This document shows, piece by piece, positions 1 through 11,951 of a stretch of DNA of 64,000 nt (position 1 is its first letter; each line of letters begins with the position of its first letter). Location of the stretch: assembly GCA_001599755.1 (NCBI GenBank), contig BCHX01000001.1, positions 5,828,001-5,892,000 on the forward strand, given 5' to 3'. This DNA is from Gliomastix tumulicola (lineage: Eukaryota > Ascomycota > Sordariomycetes > Hypocreales > Bionectriaceae). Below the pieces are notes generated by a model. That model did no database searches. It saw only the letters and a list, made by a program, of their open reading frames with translations, and had not been told where the DNA came from. A program made the position numbers and the translations under genes.

Positions 1-1704
1 GACTTTCACTCCGATGCGGCGGTTTTTAAATTCGACCGCGAGCAAGACTACAGAAGGGATCCCATGCAACGAACCCTACGACTTACATCCTCCAACACTG
101 TTTGACCTGTTTGTTTTTATGTCACGCCTATCCTGCATAGCCTGCGGAAGGAAAGCAATCGTTTTTCGAGGGGGCTGGACTCCCCTCAACCTCAATACCT
201 TTGTCAAGATACGCGAAACAACTCTCGTTATAATACCTATGGAATGGAACTGGCGCTCAGGGAGCTGGGGTGGCGCGCGGGGAGAGCTTGACCGGACGTC
301 ACGGAGAAAGGGGGTCCTCCCGGCCAAGGGGAAAATTTTTAATGATACCATCGTTGAGACAGCGAATACATAATTCGGGAGAAAGATACCAATACGAAAG
401 CGTCAAAAACTACACTGCCCGTTTCGCCTGCCTCCTTGTGCACGAAGTGCCTGACCCTCCCGTATTTGCTCGGCGCCTCCGTTGGTGTCGAGCCGCGGCG
501 ACGCCCAGAAGTGATCTGCAGGCGCCGCTCATTCGTATAAAGCGATCGTCCCGTATGACGATGTCATAAGATGATCAGACATTCTCTCTCCTTCTCTCTC
601 TCCACAATGCTCGCGACGTTACGCTCTGCTCCAGATCATGACGATAGGGGGAGAATTAAAAAAGACCCTTTCGCCTTGTGACAGGCCCCCAAGCTTAGAA
701 TTGATTAGTCTGACACTGCATATGACACACGATGCCAACCGATTGGTGCGTTGGAGGCCCCCTTTAGCCGCCCCGGTCACCGAGCACTGCCACAAGTATG
801 GAGGGCCCTTTAGCGCCAGAGGGTCTGGGTGGTTTCTTTTTTCGAGTTTGAAGGGGACCGGGTGAAGTTTGCTTTATAAAGAAGCGGCAGCTAGAAAGAG
901 GCTGTCGTCGTTGCATTTGGCCAAAAGCCAAAGGCGTCGGCTTTGGGTTTGCCGAAAGTGAAAAAGAGGTGGTGTGGTAGCGACAAGGCAACAAAGGTGG
1001 CCTGGATTTAGGTCAGCATGTGTAGGGTGGTTTGGTTCTTTATTTGGGACAATGAGCTCTTTCTCTTTGAAGGAAGGTAAATGATGCCTTTTGAAAGAAT
1101 TACTTATGATCAGGCTATCTAAGGGACTGGCAATGGATTTTATGATGACAATAGATCTGCCACAGGCAACAACAGCTGCTCGCCTGATGCAATTCGAGTC
1201 GAGGTCCAAGTGCCCCTCCTACAGACTGTGGAGAAAGACACCTTGACGCCACAGCACGAATCCCGCTCAGTGGTGACGATGTGGCGGTGCACAGACCCGA
1301 AAACGCGTCCGCCCATGGGTTCTGGCGCCAAATTCACGCGGAGCGCGTCTTCCCGCAATTTAGAGTGCGTGCACACGCCTCCGAACTCCGTTGTAAGGCA
1401 TGTCAAACCGCCAGTTCTTCCAACCCTCACCAACCGCAGGCGCGCATCTTCTTCTTCAATGTGCTGTTGGTGATCACGAGAGGAAAGGAGCTCTACTGTT
1501 TGATCCTTCCTCTTCTATTGTTTTAATCTCATCTGCTCAAATTGTTCCTTCCCTAATTGATCAGCGCACCTGCCTTCACGGACCGTGAGTTTTCGCCACC
1601 TGTGTTACCTCCCCCGACTTCACCACACGAGGGATTGCGGCCTGCCCACCTTGACTCTGCCAACTTCTTGATTAAGCGGGCATTACAAGACGTGCGAGTA
1701 GCCA
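1..1704. other. No gene recognised; upstream region of the CAF-1 gene
   Basis: Several ORFs of 60-120 codons lie on both strands, but none shows composition or motifs suggesting a real protein. The last ~300 bases before the first ATG are pyrimidine-rich, as expected for a fungal promoter and 5' leader. Nothing else stands out. Confidence 0.5.
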
Positions 1705-3632
1705 ATGCCTCTGGAGGAGATGTCCCCGAATATTCAGGAGGCGGAGAGCGGAAGCCAGAAACGCACGTTCGACGAGTTTTCCGAGGTTACGTCTCACAAA
1801 GACTCACAAAGCGTATCGATTCATCCGACCGAGCCTGGTGAGTTGCAATGGTCAATACAGTCCATATTCTCCATGATCTAACAGCTGCCTTTCCAGTTCT
1901 GCCCCCAATGAATCACCACCATTTGCAGGTGTCGCCATCGGGCTCGCCTGAACTTACCGAGGCGGCGAGCAGCACACCGGCTAGAATGTCTCCCGACCCT
2001 TCCACACCTTCCAAGAATGCGACGACAACTACGACGGGCAAACCCGCTGCTTCTGCGGCCACACTCCCTGCCAAGTCGAGTGACGCTCCGAAGCGTCGGA
2101 AATTAACACAAGCGGAAAAGGAGGCGAAAGAAAAAGAGGCCGCAGAAAAGAAGAAGAAGAGAGAAGAGGAAGAGGCGGAGAGAAAGAAGCGGAAAGAGGA
2201 AGAAGAAATAGCCAAAGCTGCGCGCATGAAGGAGCGGGAGGAGCAGCGAAAGCAAAAGGCTGAGAAGGAGAAACTAAAGGTCGAGGAGAAGGAGGCGAAG
2301 AAAAGAAAGATCCAAGAAGAGAAGGACAAGGAGGCCAGAAAGCAACCGAAGCTTAAGAGTTTCTTTGGTGCTCCGGCCACGCCAAAGAAGATCAAGGTTG
2401 GGGAGCAGGCTTCCAATTCCCCTCGCCACAACAGCCCGGGGGCCGCTCACGCATCCTCCGAGACAACTTACGCGAAGATGTTCCAACCATTCTTTCTGAA
2501 GGAGCACACAACCCTTGCAGAGTTGGGTGCCCGAATGAACCAAGAAACACGCGAGACAAAGCTGGCTATTCTCGACGACTTCATCGACGGCAAGCGAAGC
2601 ATCGAACGAGCCCCCTTCAAAGCGGAAGACTTTTTAACCCTTCCCAAGGATCTAAAACGGGGCAAGGTCTCTCATCCTCCGGTCAAGCATATCATGGATG
2701 AGTTCTTCAAAAGCGATTCGGCCTCAGGGAGCTCTATGGGTGAAGCGAGCCGCACAACCCAGGACGCACAGGCGAAACTTGCCAAAGTACCGATGAAGAT
2801 AATTGCCTTCGCAGAGGATGTCAGACCACCTTACTACGGGACCGCGACATTGAAGCCGTTCGAGGCAGGCGAAGGGAAGCTCCGGCGGCTAGCCTACAAC
2901 CCCATGGATCGAAGTCTGCTGACACTCGACTACGGGTATGATTCGGAAGCCGAGTGGCAAGAAGACGAAGAGGGCGAGGATCTCGATCTTGAGGACGATG
3001 AGGAAGATGCGGATGACGAGGATGACATGGATGGTTTCCTTGACGATTCGGAGGACCTTGGTCCGGCTCGGGTTATGGCGATGAACGCCATGGAACCGCA
3101 CTGCTCCGGTCTCCATTTTGAGGACGCGGCTCGCCAAGGCTGCAGCCAGGAGACTTACGGCCTCAAGCTAGAAATGATTCTGGGTATGTATTCTCTGTCG
3201 AGGATGAAGGTGGACGATGGCTAATTCGAGACAACTCTAGGTCACGAAAACTATACATCCACAGTCGATCCCTGGTCCTCGGAATACTGGACACCTGAGC
3301 CGAAGAAGCAAGTGGCAGAGAAAGGCTCCTCGATGGCGCCACCTCCCGCACCAGCCAATGCATTTGCAGCTCTCGGCGCCACCTCTGCTTCGACGACGAA
3401 TGCGGTTGCCAAGGTGGTGAAGCCGGACATCATGGAAGAGGTGAAGAAGTCCATCCTCGCGAACAAAGCCTTGTCGAAAGTTGGCATTATCGATTTTGTG
3501 TTCCAACAATTTCGGGATAATGCCACAAGGACGGAGGTCAAGAATACCATTGAACTCGTGGCGGAGAGGAAGAAGGGCTCTGGAAAGGTAAAGGAATGGG
3601 ATCTCAAACCAGGACACGAGCTTGTGTCCTAG
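1705..3632 (+). CDS. RLF2: Chromatin assembly factor 1 large subunit (p150/Cac1/Rlf2-like)
   Basis: Exons 1705-1837, 1897-3183 and 3241-3632 join in frame to a 603-residue protein; the introns are 59 and 57 bp, the first with a CTAAC branch site. CAF-1 deposits H3-H4 on newly replicated DNA together with PCNA. Visible parts in order: a Ser/Thr/Pro-rich N-terminus; a long charged coiled-coil rich in K, E and R; a PIP-like KLKSFFGAP motif just after it; a conserved region around MKIIAFAEDVRPPYYG; then LDYGYDSEAEWQ followed by a very acidic tract, the typical acidic domain of the p150 family; and a C-terminal winged-helix-like region near IMEEVKKSIL. The ATG at 1705 was chosen because it gives an in-frame 44-codon first exon with KRTFDEFSE ahead of a good donor; starting at 1911 would drop it. 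Family assignment is firm, exact start less so. Confidence 0.9.
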
Positions 3633-4126
3633 GGGAAATGTTGGAAGGAGGGGAAGACTCGTATGTATAATGACATGGCGCCCGGTTAGTTGTTTCATTG
3701 ATGTTAGCGGGTTCATGATGGTGCTCGGGCTTGACGAAGCCTCGCGGTATTCCATCAACGGCGCAACGGTTGGGATTTCAAGGTAGCTAGGCTCTAGAGG
3801 GCACGGAGTTTACCTGAGCTTTGATTTACGAAGATTTGACCAGATGATACTCCCTATTTGCCAAGTGGATGTGTGACTTCCAGCTACTAGTAGTATAGAG
3901 AATGGTCTACGGAGTAGCTTCTCATCGACGTAGAAGGTAAGGCTGTAGTTGTATGGCACAACAAAGGAGGAAACCACACTATGTCGCGGTGAATCTGACT
4001 CATGGCACTAGACAATATATGGAGTTCGAAAGCATTCTCTATATCATCAAACTCATGGACGCCATCACTGGTCTGGCTTCAAACTGCCATACCTCACCCC
4101 GTCTCCTCCTTGTTCTGCGGTTGCCC
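3633..4126. other. Convergent intergenic region
   Basis: Lies between two converging genes. A 62-codon ORF at 3953 has no recognisable features. No repeat or RNA gene seen. Confidence 0.5.
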
Positions 4127-4774
4127 TCATTTCCTGACTGAGTCTCCATTGTCTCTGGGCCGGTCATAGCCTCGAGGTTTCTTGCTCTTCATGAATTTAA
4201 GCCTTTCAACAATGCGACGCCTGACTGATTGCTTGGGAGACGACTGGCTCTCATCCTGGCTCTTCGCAGCAATCACCCGCCGGCCGCGGTCGGTGGTAAG
4301 GCATCTGAGTGCTTTGGCTGCTTTCATTCCCCATGCATCGTCGACGATGGCCTGATCAATGCCGACAAACGCCCCGAACTTCGATCCCGGGATCACTTTC
4401 TTGACTTCTCTTTCTGCGCTGTCGAGCTCACCAATACACCACAGCTTCATGTCGGCCTGCCATTGCGCAGCGTCGGCAGGGTCCTGGAATAGGAAAGAAC
4501 TCGTGGTGACCTGCGTCGGACGACCACATGAATCTGTGCCATTCGATAGTGGAAATTTCAGCTCAACGATCCGGTCGCTTGGGGCTGGGCCGGAACGTTG
4601 CACGCAGTCAGCGAGATTGACAGGGGGCACAGCGAGGGCATAGAGCTCTGCGTAGATCAACTCGGAGAACAGGATCTTGATGGTCACTGTTGCAGGCCCC
4701 GTATTGTTGGTGGCCGGGCTGGTGGTGTTGGCCTCGACGATCTGGATCTTGCACAGTGGCAGTGAAGGGGACAT
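4127..4774 (-). CDS. Hypothetical protein, 215 residues
   Basis: Uninterrupted ORF with coding-like codon use (C or G in most third positions). I do not recognise the family. The N-terminal half is hydrophobic and polar without a clear signal peptide or membrane segment. The middle contains paired cysteines (residues near VNLADCVQ and DSCGRPTQ). The C-terminal ~70 residues are strongly basic (SVRRRIVERLKFMKSKK), suggesting nucleic-acid or membrane-surface contact, which is inference only. It converges on the CAF-1 gene and diverges from the DUF6594 gene at 5203. No function is assigned. Confidence 0.55.
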   Translation of the reverse strand: MSPSLPLCKIQIVEANTTSPATNNTGPATVTIKILFSELIYAELYALAVPPVNLADCVQRSGPAPSDRIVELKFPLSNGTDSCGRPTQVTTSSFLFQDPADAAQWQADMKLWCIGELDSAEREVKKVIPGSKFGAFVGIDQAIVDDAWGMKAAKALRCLTTDRGRRVIAAKSQDESQSSPKQSVRRRIVERLKFMKSKKPRGYDRPRDNGDSVRK

Positions 4775-5202
4775 TGCGTTCTCAGAGGTGGCCGGGAGTG
4801 TGCAGCACGAAAGCGGTCTACTAGATTCTGGAAAGGCAAGGACAGGCGGGCTTCTTTATTACTTTGTCTATCGGGCTTTCTCACTGCCATGCTGTCCTGT
4901 GGGGGGGGTTTTGTTCGCTGTCGCTGCTGCAGCCCTTGCAACCACCACAGCCAATCAGCTGTGCATATACCCATGGTCCTCAGCTCGCATCTTTCCGGGC
5001 CTGAGAGAGAGAGAGAGAGAAAGGCAACCAGTGAGGGGATTTGGGTAGGAGGGGTGATGCGGCCCAATTTGAGATGAACCGAGAATGTCTGCCTGAAATG
5101 AATACCTGAAAATAATTCTCGATGCCATACTTCTTTCAGAAAGTGACCCTGGTCGGTCGTCGTTCTTGTACCTCAGAGAGATACTACAGCCTCATTTGAA
5201 CT
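4775..5202. other. Divergent promoter region with a GA microsatellite
   Basis: Shared upstream region of the hypothetical gene (minus) and the DUF6594 gene (plus). It holds a (GA) dinucleotide run at about 5003-5021 and an 8-G run at 4901-4908. No other structure was seen. Confidence 0.5.
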
Positions 5203-6153
5203 ATGTTCGGCCTTTTCAAGAAGGAGCCTGACGACCAGGAATACATATACGCCGACTTTAGAAGCAATCGTTGGATTATTAATGTCTTTAAGGATGGGCT
5301 GATCAAGACTTTGAATCCCCCGAAAGGCGAGCCGGCCCAGAGTGTAAGCAGTACTCTCTTGCCCACCTGAATCTGGCTGGCATGTCGGCTTGGGTGCCCG
5401 CGAAGACTCGCTGTGTGCCCCCTAGGCTGACGGTTATATCAGAGCTACAGGGTGAATTTCGCGGTGCTGCAGCGCATCCGTCTCCTTCAGCTGAAGACCG
5501 ACCTTGTGGCGCACGCTGCTGATATCCGATTCGGTGCTGGGGAGCCAGACGACTGGGCGAAGACACTCAAGGAGTATAGTGAGCGTGCACCACTAGTCTC
5601 AGGAAGCTTCATGCAAAACTGTCAGACAGAGCTGACTAACTATCGATCTTCGCACAATGTGCGTTTAGTCCAAGCGCTGCAAGACTATGACTACATGGAG
5701 AAGCGCAGCAAGCTGCCCAACGACCCTTTCTACGTGAGCGGCGAGAACCAGCTGGACCGGGACCTGCTGAACCACTACATCGGCCCCCAGGGCCAGTACG
5801 ACGGTCTGACGCACGACGCGACGTCCAGCAAACCCTGGGAGACGACGGGTGGTCCGAGATCCGCCCGGGACAACTTCGACCGCACCTGGACGCAGGGATT
5901 CCACGAGCGCCTGGCCGTCGCCGCGGTGGTGGCCGCGTTCCTCATCTCCCCCATGTGGCTGATGGTGCTGCACAACACGCTGTACACGGCGCTCGTGTCG
6001 ACGACGGTGCTGGTGCTGGTGTTTGGGCTGACGGCGGCGGTGTATCTGAGGAGCGAGATGGACGTCATGTCGACGACTGCTGCGTATGCGGCTGTGCTGG
6101 TCGTGTTCGTGGGTCTCATCACGGAGAAGTCGGCCGGCTTTAATAGGACATGA
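5203..6153 (+). CDS. DUF6594-type membrane protein
   Basis: Exons 5203-5343 and 5443-6153 join in phase to 283 residues; the 99-bp intron has a GTAAGC donor. The protein starts MFGLFKKEPDD, has a helical middle with the RIRLLQLKTDL pattern and a DYDYMEKRSKLPNDPF segment, and ends with three hydrophobic segments, roughly residues 210-232, 236-255 and 260-278. That layout (soluble coiled region, then C-terminal membrane helices separated by very short loops) is what the fungal DUF6594 family shows. Its biochemical role is unknown. The start fits because upstream in-frame sequence is short and the first exon is in phase with the acceptor at 5442. Convergent with the DUF3176 gene. Confidence 0.75.
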
Positions 6154-6495
6154 GCGTAACGGAGGCGAGACGAGCCTACGATAGTATGGTTTTCTTAGGC
6201 GGAGGGGAGCCGTTGGAAGCGCATGTTGATCCCTCTCGTCCGAGAGCTTTTTCGCGGCATGTTGGAATTTCTTTTGTGAATGAAATGATATAACGCTTAT
6301 GGAAATGTCAGTTGAAATACCCTTAAGTCCTGCTGATGCAATAGGATTCGAGGCTACAAAGGCTCAGTTCCTAGCTCATGACATTTTGTCCAAGTATCAA
6401 AATGCAAGAAATGTACTCCGTAGTTGGATTCAATTGCGGAGCCGTGATCGTAGGATTGACACTCATCTATTATAATGTGATGACGTGCCTAGACT
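6154..6495. other. Convergent intergenic region
   Basis: AT-richer 3' flank shared by two converging genes. No ORF or repeat worth listing. Confidence 0.5.
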
Positions 6496-8577
6496 TCATG
6501 CTTTAGAGAAGGACAAAACGCCCTGTTCGTTCACCACGCGAGCCCTCATCTCCGCCGCCCGGCTCTCAACCTCCAACGGCCCATCCAGGCCACGCGTCTT
6601 CGCCTCCTCCCAGCCATCCAGTTCGTGAAATAGCAGCGCCAGACTCGAGCTCTTCCAAGCGGGGACGCCCCTTGCGTGATTCCGGACGATGACGAGGACG
6701 AGCATGACAAAGGCGAGCGTGACGACGGCCAGGGGCAGCGACAGCCATGCCCACTCAATCGAGATGTACGTCACGGTGTTGAGCCCCGTGCCGACGGCGG
6801 CGGTGCTATTCGCCGAGGTGCGGAAGGCCTCGGTCATGCTACTGGCTATGGAAGTCATGAGGGCCGTCATGTTCGTCGTCTGGCTGAGCATGAGCCCAAT
6901 GTTTGGCGTCACCTTCTGCCGCGTCGGGGACTGGGGGTTGGTGGTGGTGGGCGCTGTCGGGGCGACGCCGGTGGTGAGCCACTCGAGAGTAAAGAGGGAA
7001 GCCAGGTAGTCGGCGATGTCGAGGAAGTCACAGTAGTTGATGGTGAAGGTCTCATCTTTCAGCTCCGGGCGCTCTGCGGTGTCCTCGGGAGACAGGGTGA
7101 TGTACTGAGGGGCATACGAGGTCTCGTTGGGAACTGATGAGAACTTGAGAGGTATCTCCGCCCCAGTGAGGGGGCCGGCGCTGAAGTTGGCAAAGTACGG
7201 CTTCTCAAGCGTGCGGGCGCAGAGGTTCAGGGAGCATTGCATGGCCTGCTTGATAGGCGGGGTGCCATTGAGTCGCCGTTCGTCATCGTCGAACCAGACG
7301 AACTCCTCCCAGTCTATGCCCTCGTCGAATCGGACGAAGGCAAACTCTCCGATCTTGGGCGGCTGTTTATCATCCGGCGGGTTGGAGATAGCAGTTGCAG
7401 TTGAATTCCATAGCGTGTTGTAGGGTTTCATAAACGAGGCACCGCCGACCATGGCAAACTTGGCTGCGAGTGTTGTATTGATCAAGGTTATGGTGTAGTC
7501 GCACTCGAAGCCTTCGGCTGCGTTCTCTTTGAGGCGACAATCGGCAGTGACATCGTCTGTAAGGTCGACGCAGCTACTGCAGACACCAAGAGTCGTGACG
7601 GTTGGCCACTCACACCGCTCGAAACCGCAAGGCAGGTCCGGCGCCGGAGAAACGTCCCAAAGAGGGGCTAGAATTGCCCCCTGCATCGCCGACTCGACTC
7701 GCGCCGGCCCGTAGCAGGCTGATATCTGCCTTGGCAGGGCAAAAGGGTCGTACATCTGGCTGGAGCGAATCTCGGGGGCTTTGCCTGGCGCTGACCGGAG
7801 CTCGCTTGGGAAGTCGAAGATGAGCTGGACGAAGGGATCTAGCAAGAGGGACGCCAGTGTGACGATCGAGGCACACGATGCCAGCAATGCCGTCTTGTTG
7901 CGGAGGAGGAGCATCAGAAAAGCCCCCATGGGACCGCGGCTGGCGTCGTCGAAGAGCTGGAGGTCGCTCAACTTCCGGGGCGTGCCAGATGTGAAGTGAA
8001 GCCACTTGAGCTGCGAGACGATGGAGGCGAGAGCAACAAGACAAGCTGACTTGCCAATGGCCCCGAGGAATGACACGACAGCTGTTGGGGAGATGTTTTT
8101 GCCTAGGCCATGGCGCCACTGCTCGAGCGGCTTCCCCTGCTGGCTGGAGGCGACGACAGCAATGGACGCGACACAGGCGAGGCTTAAAACGGAGGCGCCG
8201 AGTTCCCAGAGCCAGAGACGGTGGAGGAANCCCTGACCGCCGTTCGCTTTAGCCTGCGGCGAGCCCAGACCGGCGCCGGAGGGCCGATGCGGGTCCTCCC
8301 GGCCGTGCTGGATCTCTTCCTCATGGCTGTAGGCCGCGTTAGGTGTTGAGGCTTGCCGCTTCTCGGCGATCAAGGGCTGATGAGGAGGAGACCAGTCGTC
8401 TTGAACTTGTGTATCCTCTGGAGCAGCTGCCGGGCGTGGGAGGCTGATATCGGAAACGGGGCTGGGACTGTAAGTGCGATCAGGACCGTTTAGTGCTCGG
8501 TCGGGGCTCCGTGGACTGTTTGCCGCCATGCTGCACTGCACGTCTGGGCGTTTCCAACCAAGAGCTCCTTCAGCCAA
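6496..8577 (-). CDS. DUF3176 family integral membrane protein
   Basis: Single-exon ORF of 693 codons, with one ambiguous base at 8230 giving one unknown residue. A polar Pro/Ser-rich N-terminus of ~115 residues is followed by FLHRLWLWELGASVLSLA and then by further hydrophobic segments (VVSFLGAIGKSACLVALAS; KTALLASCASIVTLASLL). The WLWELGA motif and the RGPMGAF segment are characteristic of the fungal DUF3176 family. A long, probably extracytoplasmic region with conserved cysteines (about residues 280-590) leads to a last membrane helix near LPLAVVTLAFVMLVLVIV and a short basic tail. Function unknown; the topology suggests a plasma-membrane protein. Two near starts (8577 and 8529) are both possible. 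Confidence 0.8.
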   Translation of the reverse strand: MAEGALGWKRPDVQCSMAANSPRSPDRALNGPDRTYSPSPVSDISLPRPAAAPEDTQVQDDWSPPHQPLIAEKRQASTPNAAYSHEEEIQHGREDPHRPSGAGLGSPQAKANGGQXFLHRLWLWELGASVLSLACVASIAVVASSQQGKPLEQWRHGLGKNISPTAVVSFLGAIGKSACLVALASIVSQLKWLHFTSGTPRKLSDLQLFDDASRGPMGAFLMLLLRNKTALLASCASIVTLASLLLDPFVQLIFDFPSELRSAPGKAPEIRSSQMYDPFALPRQISACYGPARVESAMQGAILAPLWDVSPAPDLPCGFERCEWPTVTTLGVCSSCVDLTDDVTADCRLKENAAEGFECDYTITLINTTLAAKFAMVGGASFMKPYNTLWNSTATAISNPPDDKQPPKIGEFAFVRFDEGIDWEEFVWFDDDERRLNGTPPIKQAMQCSLNLCARTLEKPYFANFSAGPLTGAEIPLKFSSVPNETSYAPQYITLSPEDTAERPELKDETFTINYCDFLDIADYLASLFTLEWLTTGVAPTAPTTTNPQSPTRQKVTPNIGLMLSQTTNMTALMTSIASSMTEAFRTSANSTAAVGTGLNTVTYISIEWAWLSLPLAVVTLAFVMLVLVIVRNHARGVPAWKSSSLALLFHELDGWEEAKTRGLDGPLEVESRAAEMRARVVNEQGVLSFSKA

Positions 8578-9590
8578 GACTCTCTCTGAGAACTCTCTGG
8601 GAGGCTTCTTGAGAGAGAGATGCCCTGGACGTGACAGCTTGCTCGGAGACGTTCGTCAAGGACCCCTTTATTTCTATAGTTATGGCTGTGCCGCACTTTC
8701 TGTGCGTCCGAGACACAGGCCTGGGCGTCAATCTTGCACTCATCTGGGAAAGAAGGCAACCAGCCAGTGGCGGCACAGTGCTCAACACAGGGTCTCGGAT
8801 CGACGGCCACTTCCCTGAACCTCATTCGAGCATGCATTAGCACCGCATCTCAGCCCGCCCTTCGCCCTTTTTCTGGCAGAGAACCCATCACGGGACGGCT
8901 CGCGGTTGCATGCTGTGCTGGAAAGCGCCTTGCCTCGCAGCTGTGATGCTGCGGTCTGACGCAGGCGAGTGGAAGTGTCTCTGGTGATCAGTGGTGTGGC
9001 TGGAGCAAGCCATCACTCCATTGGGGAGTCTGTTTTTAGATCGCCAAAGTCGAGGATGATGTGCGAGACGATTGCTATTCTCTGGCCGACGCAATTGCAA
9101 GGGACTTGGTAGGTTGTCGGGATGATGTACCCTGAGATGGCAAATAGGTCGAAATGGGTGCCTGGTGTCGTTAGTTATTATTACAGGCGATTTATGCGCT
9201 ATCGAGATGGAATCTTTAGCGAAAAGCCACTGTCGATGGCTGCCGACACTGAAAGTGGGTCCGATGACCTCTGTCCTCGGACCTTTCCAGGAGCCCGGCT
9301 TAGTCGTTTGCCTGGAGCAAGTCTGGCCCTTCCGAGCATTCCTCGACTCCGGTGACGCGACAATTGAAATACAGAACACGATAAACCTGCCCAATTTTTA
9401 AGTGCAATCGACGAAAGAGCGACATTTACGCCTCAATTAACCCTTCGCGACGGACATCACGCCGGACGACATCCCACCAAACACGCAGCTACGACAGGAT
9501 GGACACCAGACGCATCCCCGTCTAGACGTCCCGATCTCCCTCCTCTCCCTGTCTCAGCTCCCTCCTCAGCCGCCACGACATGCATGAGGC
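8578..9590. other. Divergent promoter region; upstream ORF before the next gene
   Basis: No convincing gene. A 168-codon ORF on the minus strand (8888-9394) has no protein-like patterning. Upstream of the gene at 9591 there is a nine-codon upstream ORF (9499-9525) and an out-of-frame ATG at about 9579, either of which could reduce initiation at 9591 if the transcript starts far enough upstream. Confidence 0.4.
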
Positions 9591-10463
9591 ATGGAAGACC
9601 CCTGGGGTTCCCCTTGGGCCGTCGCTGACGCCGCCGCGCCTCCCAAGATAGACCTCCCCGCCGCGCCGCCGAGCGTCCACTTCCCGCTCGAGAACAACAA
9701 CACGACCACCTCGGTCGCCACCGCCGGGTCGAACGCGAACAGTCCCCGGAAGGGCGGGCAGTCGCCCTGGGGAAACGAGTTCGAGGACGATAATGTGTGG
9801 GGTGGCTGGAATGAGGGTGCTGCCGCTGGCGCGAACAGTCCCGGATGGGGGAGGAGCCCCGGGTTGAGGCCAGTCGCGCCCTCGGTGTCGTCGCGGGGCG
9901 CGTCGCCGGATCCCTGGAGATTGAGCAGCGATGACCGGAGGCGGTCCTCGAGTGTCAACAAGAGATCGACTCTGGGTGAGGGTGATAGGATCGGGGACTC
10001 GGGCATCAGTCTGGGCCCTAATCAGCCCACGAGCAGGCTCGAGCGCAAGCCGTCTGCCGAGTCTGGGTTTGGCGCACAAGATGTGTGGACAGGCCCCAGC
10101 CAGCCGCCGGCTCCCGGAGCGATCAAACCTCTGCCATTGGTGATCAGAACATCTGCAGACGAGCCGGCCCCGATTAATGTCACGCCACAGGTTGAGACCA
10201 GCCGGGAGGACACCAGCCCCAAGACTGCGAGTCCGACACAACCGTCATCGAAAGTACAGGGATTGGTCGACCACTACGATGGAATCGCGAGACGCAGTGT
10301 GTCACCGGCGTCGCCGGCTACCACCGAGCCTCCGCCGCTGAGAAAGGTTTCGCAGAAGTTGGAACCGCATGGTAACATATCCCCTACGGCAGATCACGAG
10401 GACATTTCGGAAGATCAGGACGACCCAGCGCCCCACGTGGAGGTCGATATAGCATCATCAGAA

Positions 10464-10496
<33 letters not shown>

Positions 10497-11951
10497 CCCC
10501 AAACAGCCGAAACCGCGCAGACTATACAACCGGAAGCGTTTCCAGACACTCACATCGCACAAACACCTGCAGAGGAAAAGCCGAAACGAGCCTCTGTTGA
10601 AGTTGCGATAGACTTGTCAAAGCTCGATGATCTCTTCCCCTCTACACCCGAAACCAAGACAGAGCCGGAACTTGTTCCGGATGTAATCATCGACGACAGC
10701 TTCACCTCGATTACAGAACGGAAAGCATGGTACCGACTCTCACGGAAAGGATCAAAGCTCATGCACTCAGGCGATCTAGAGACCTATGTCCGCATGGACT
10801 GGGCTCGCTCCACAGTGCGGCAAGACACCCTGAAGATCGTACGCCGCTGGATGGAGGAGGATTCCATGACTGGCCGCCCAGCGCTGGGCCGAAAGAACGG
10901 TGTCATCGGTGCCAATGTGTTCAACTGGAACTCGTCGGCACCAGCCGTGGAGATCGGCGAACTCTTAGGGAAGAAAAAGGGACACACACGGCAAGCCTCG
11001 TCTAGTTCTAAGGCGTCGATGAGTTCTCCTAGGGTCGCTTCTTTTGAATGGGCTTCACCTCCGACCTCCCCTGCCGCTGCCGGGCCTCCTCCATCCCTGG
11101 CTGGGAGGTTCAAGAGCTCCGTGTCACGCCCCGATCGGCCTCAGTCTCTTGTGGCACCGTCTACCACATTGGCAAGAGACGAGCCAGAGTCGCCATATGC
11201 AGAGACGAATAGGATACCTCGCCCTACCTCGCTCATAGCTCCTCCACCGGAACTGATTGTGCAGCCAACTATATCAGAGGCCATGTCACAGCCTCAGCAG
11301 CTGTATGGGATCGGGAACGACGGATTCGAGGGCGGAGATGGCGATGATGATGACGACTGGGGCGAAATGGTTACATCTCCTATTCCTGATACCGCTCACT
11401 CAAAGCCCGCACCGTTGTCCAATGGCTATGAACGCAGAGGAAGCGCCAAGACTGTCTCGCCCATTGAGAAATCAGGGGATTTCGAAGTCCAAGACGTTCA
11501 CGGAGGCTCTGATATCTCGTCTTCACCCATTCACAAGAAGGCCGCCCCTATCCGCCAACAGACCACGGACACGTGGAGCCTGGATGGTATTGAATCACTA
11601 CCTAACGATCGTGACGGATCAAGAGGGAGTGTAGCATCTTCCCATGCTGCAGAGCCTGTTGGTATCGACACCCACCCGACCATGGCCTCTTCCCTCGATT
11701 CTGCACCAGAACACCAAGAGCCAGCCAAAACGACAGCCCAACCCGCTTCGTTTGCATGGTTTGATGAACCACTGCAGCCAGCACCCATCATCGAAGCGGA
11801 GCCCATGCCTTCAGCAGGAGGCCATACCGAGCCCTCTCCTATATCTCAAAAGCCGCCGTTACCATCTCCTCCGGCCGTTGAAGATGTCGATGACGAGGTG
11901 GTTGCTAGAATCCTACGAGGAATCCCAGACTTGTCGTACATGCTCCGGTGA
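9591..11951 (+). CDS. Conserved fungal low-complexity protein with one ordered middle domain
   Basis: Uninterrupted ORF, 786 residues. The N-terminus is full of Trp-containing motifs (MEDPWGSPWA, SPWGNEFEDD, GWGRSP) set in Ser/Pro-rich disordered sequence. An acidic run coded by GAGGAC repeats follows at about 10458-10495. A more ordered basic segment from about residue 370 to 470 (ITERKAWYRLSRKGSKL, then TVRQDTLKIVRRWMEED) looks like the conserved core. More disordered Ser/Pro sequence with a DDDDWGEM motif follows, and the protein ends in a short conserved-looking helix (ARILRGIPDLSYMLR). I recognise the architecture as typical of a Pezizomycotina-wide protein but cannot name a function. 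No membrane segment or signal peptide. Confidence 0.75.
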
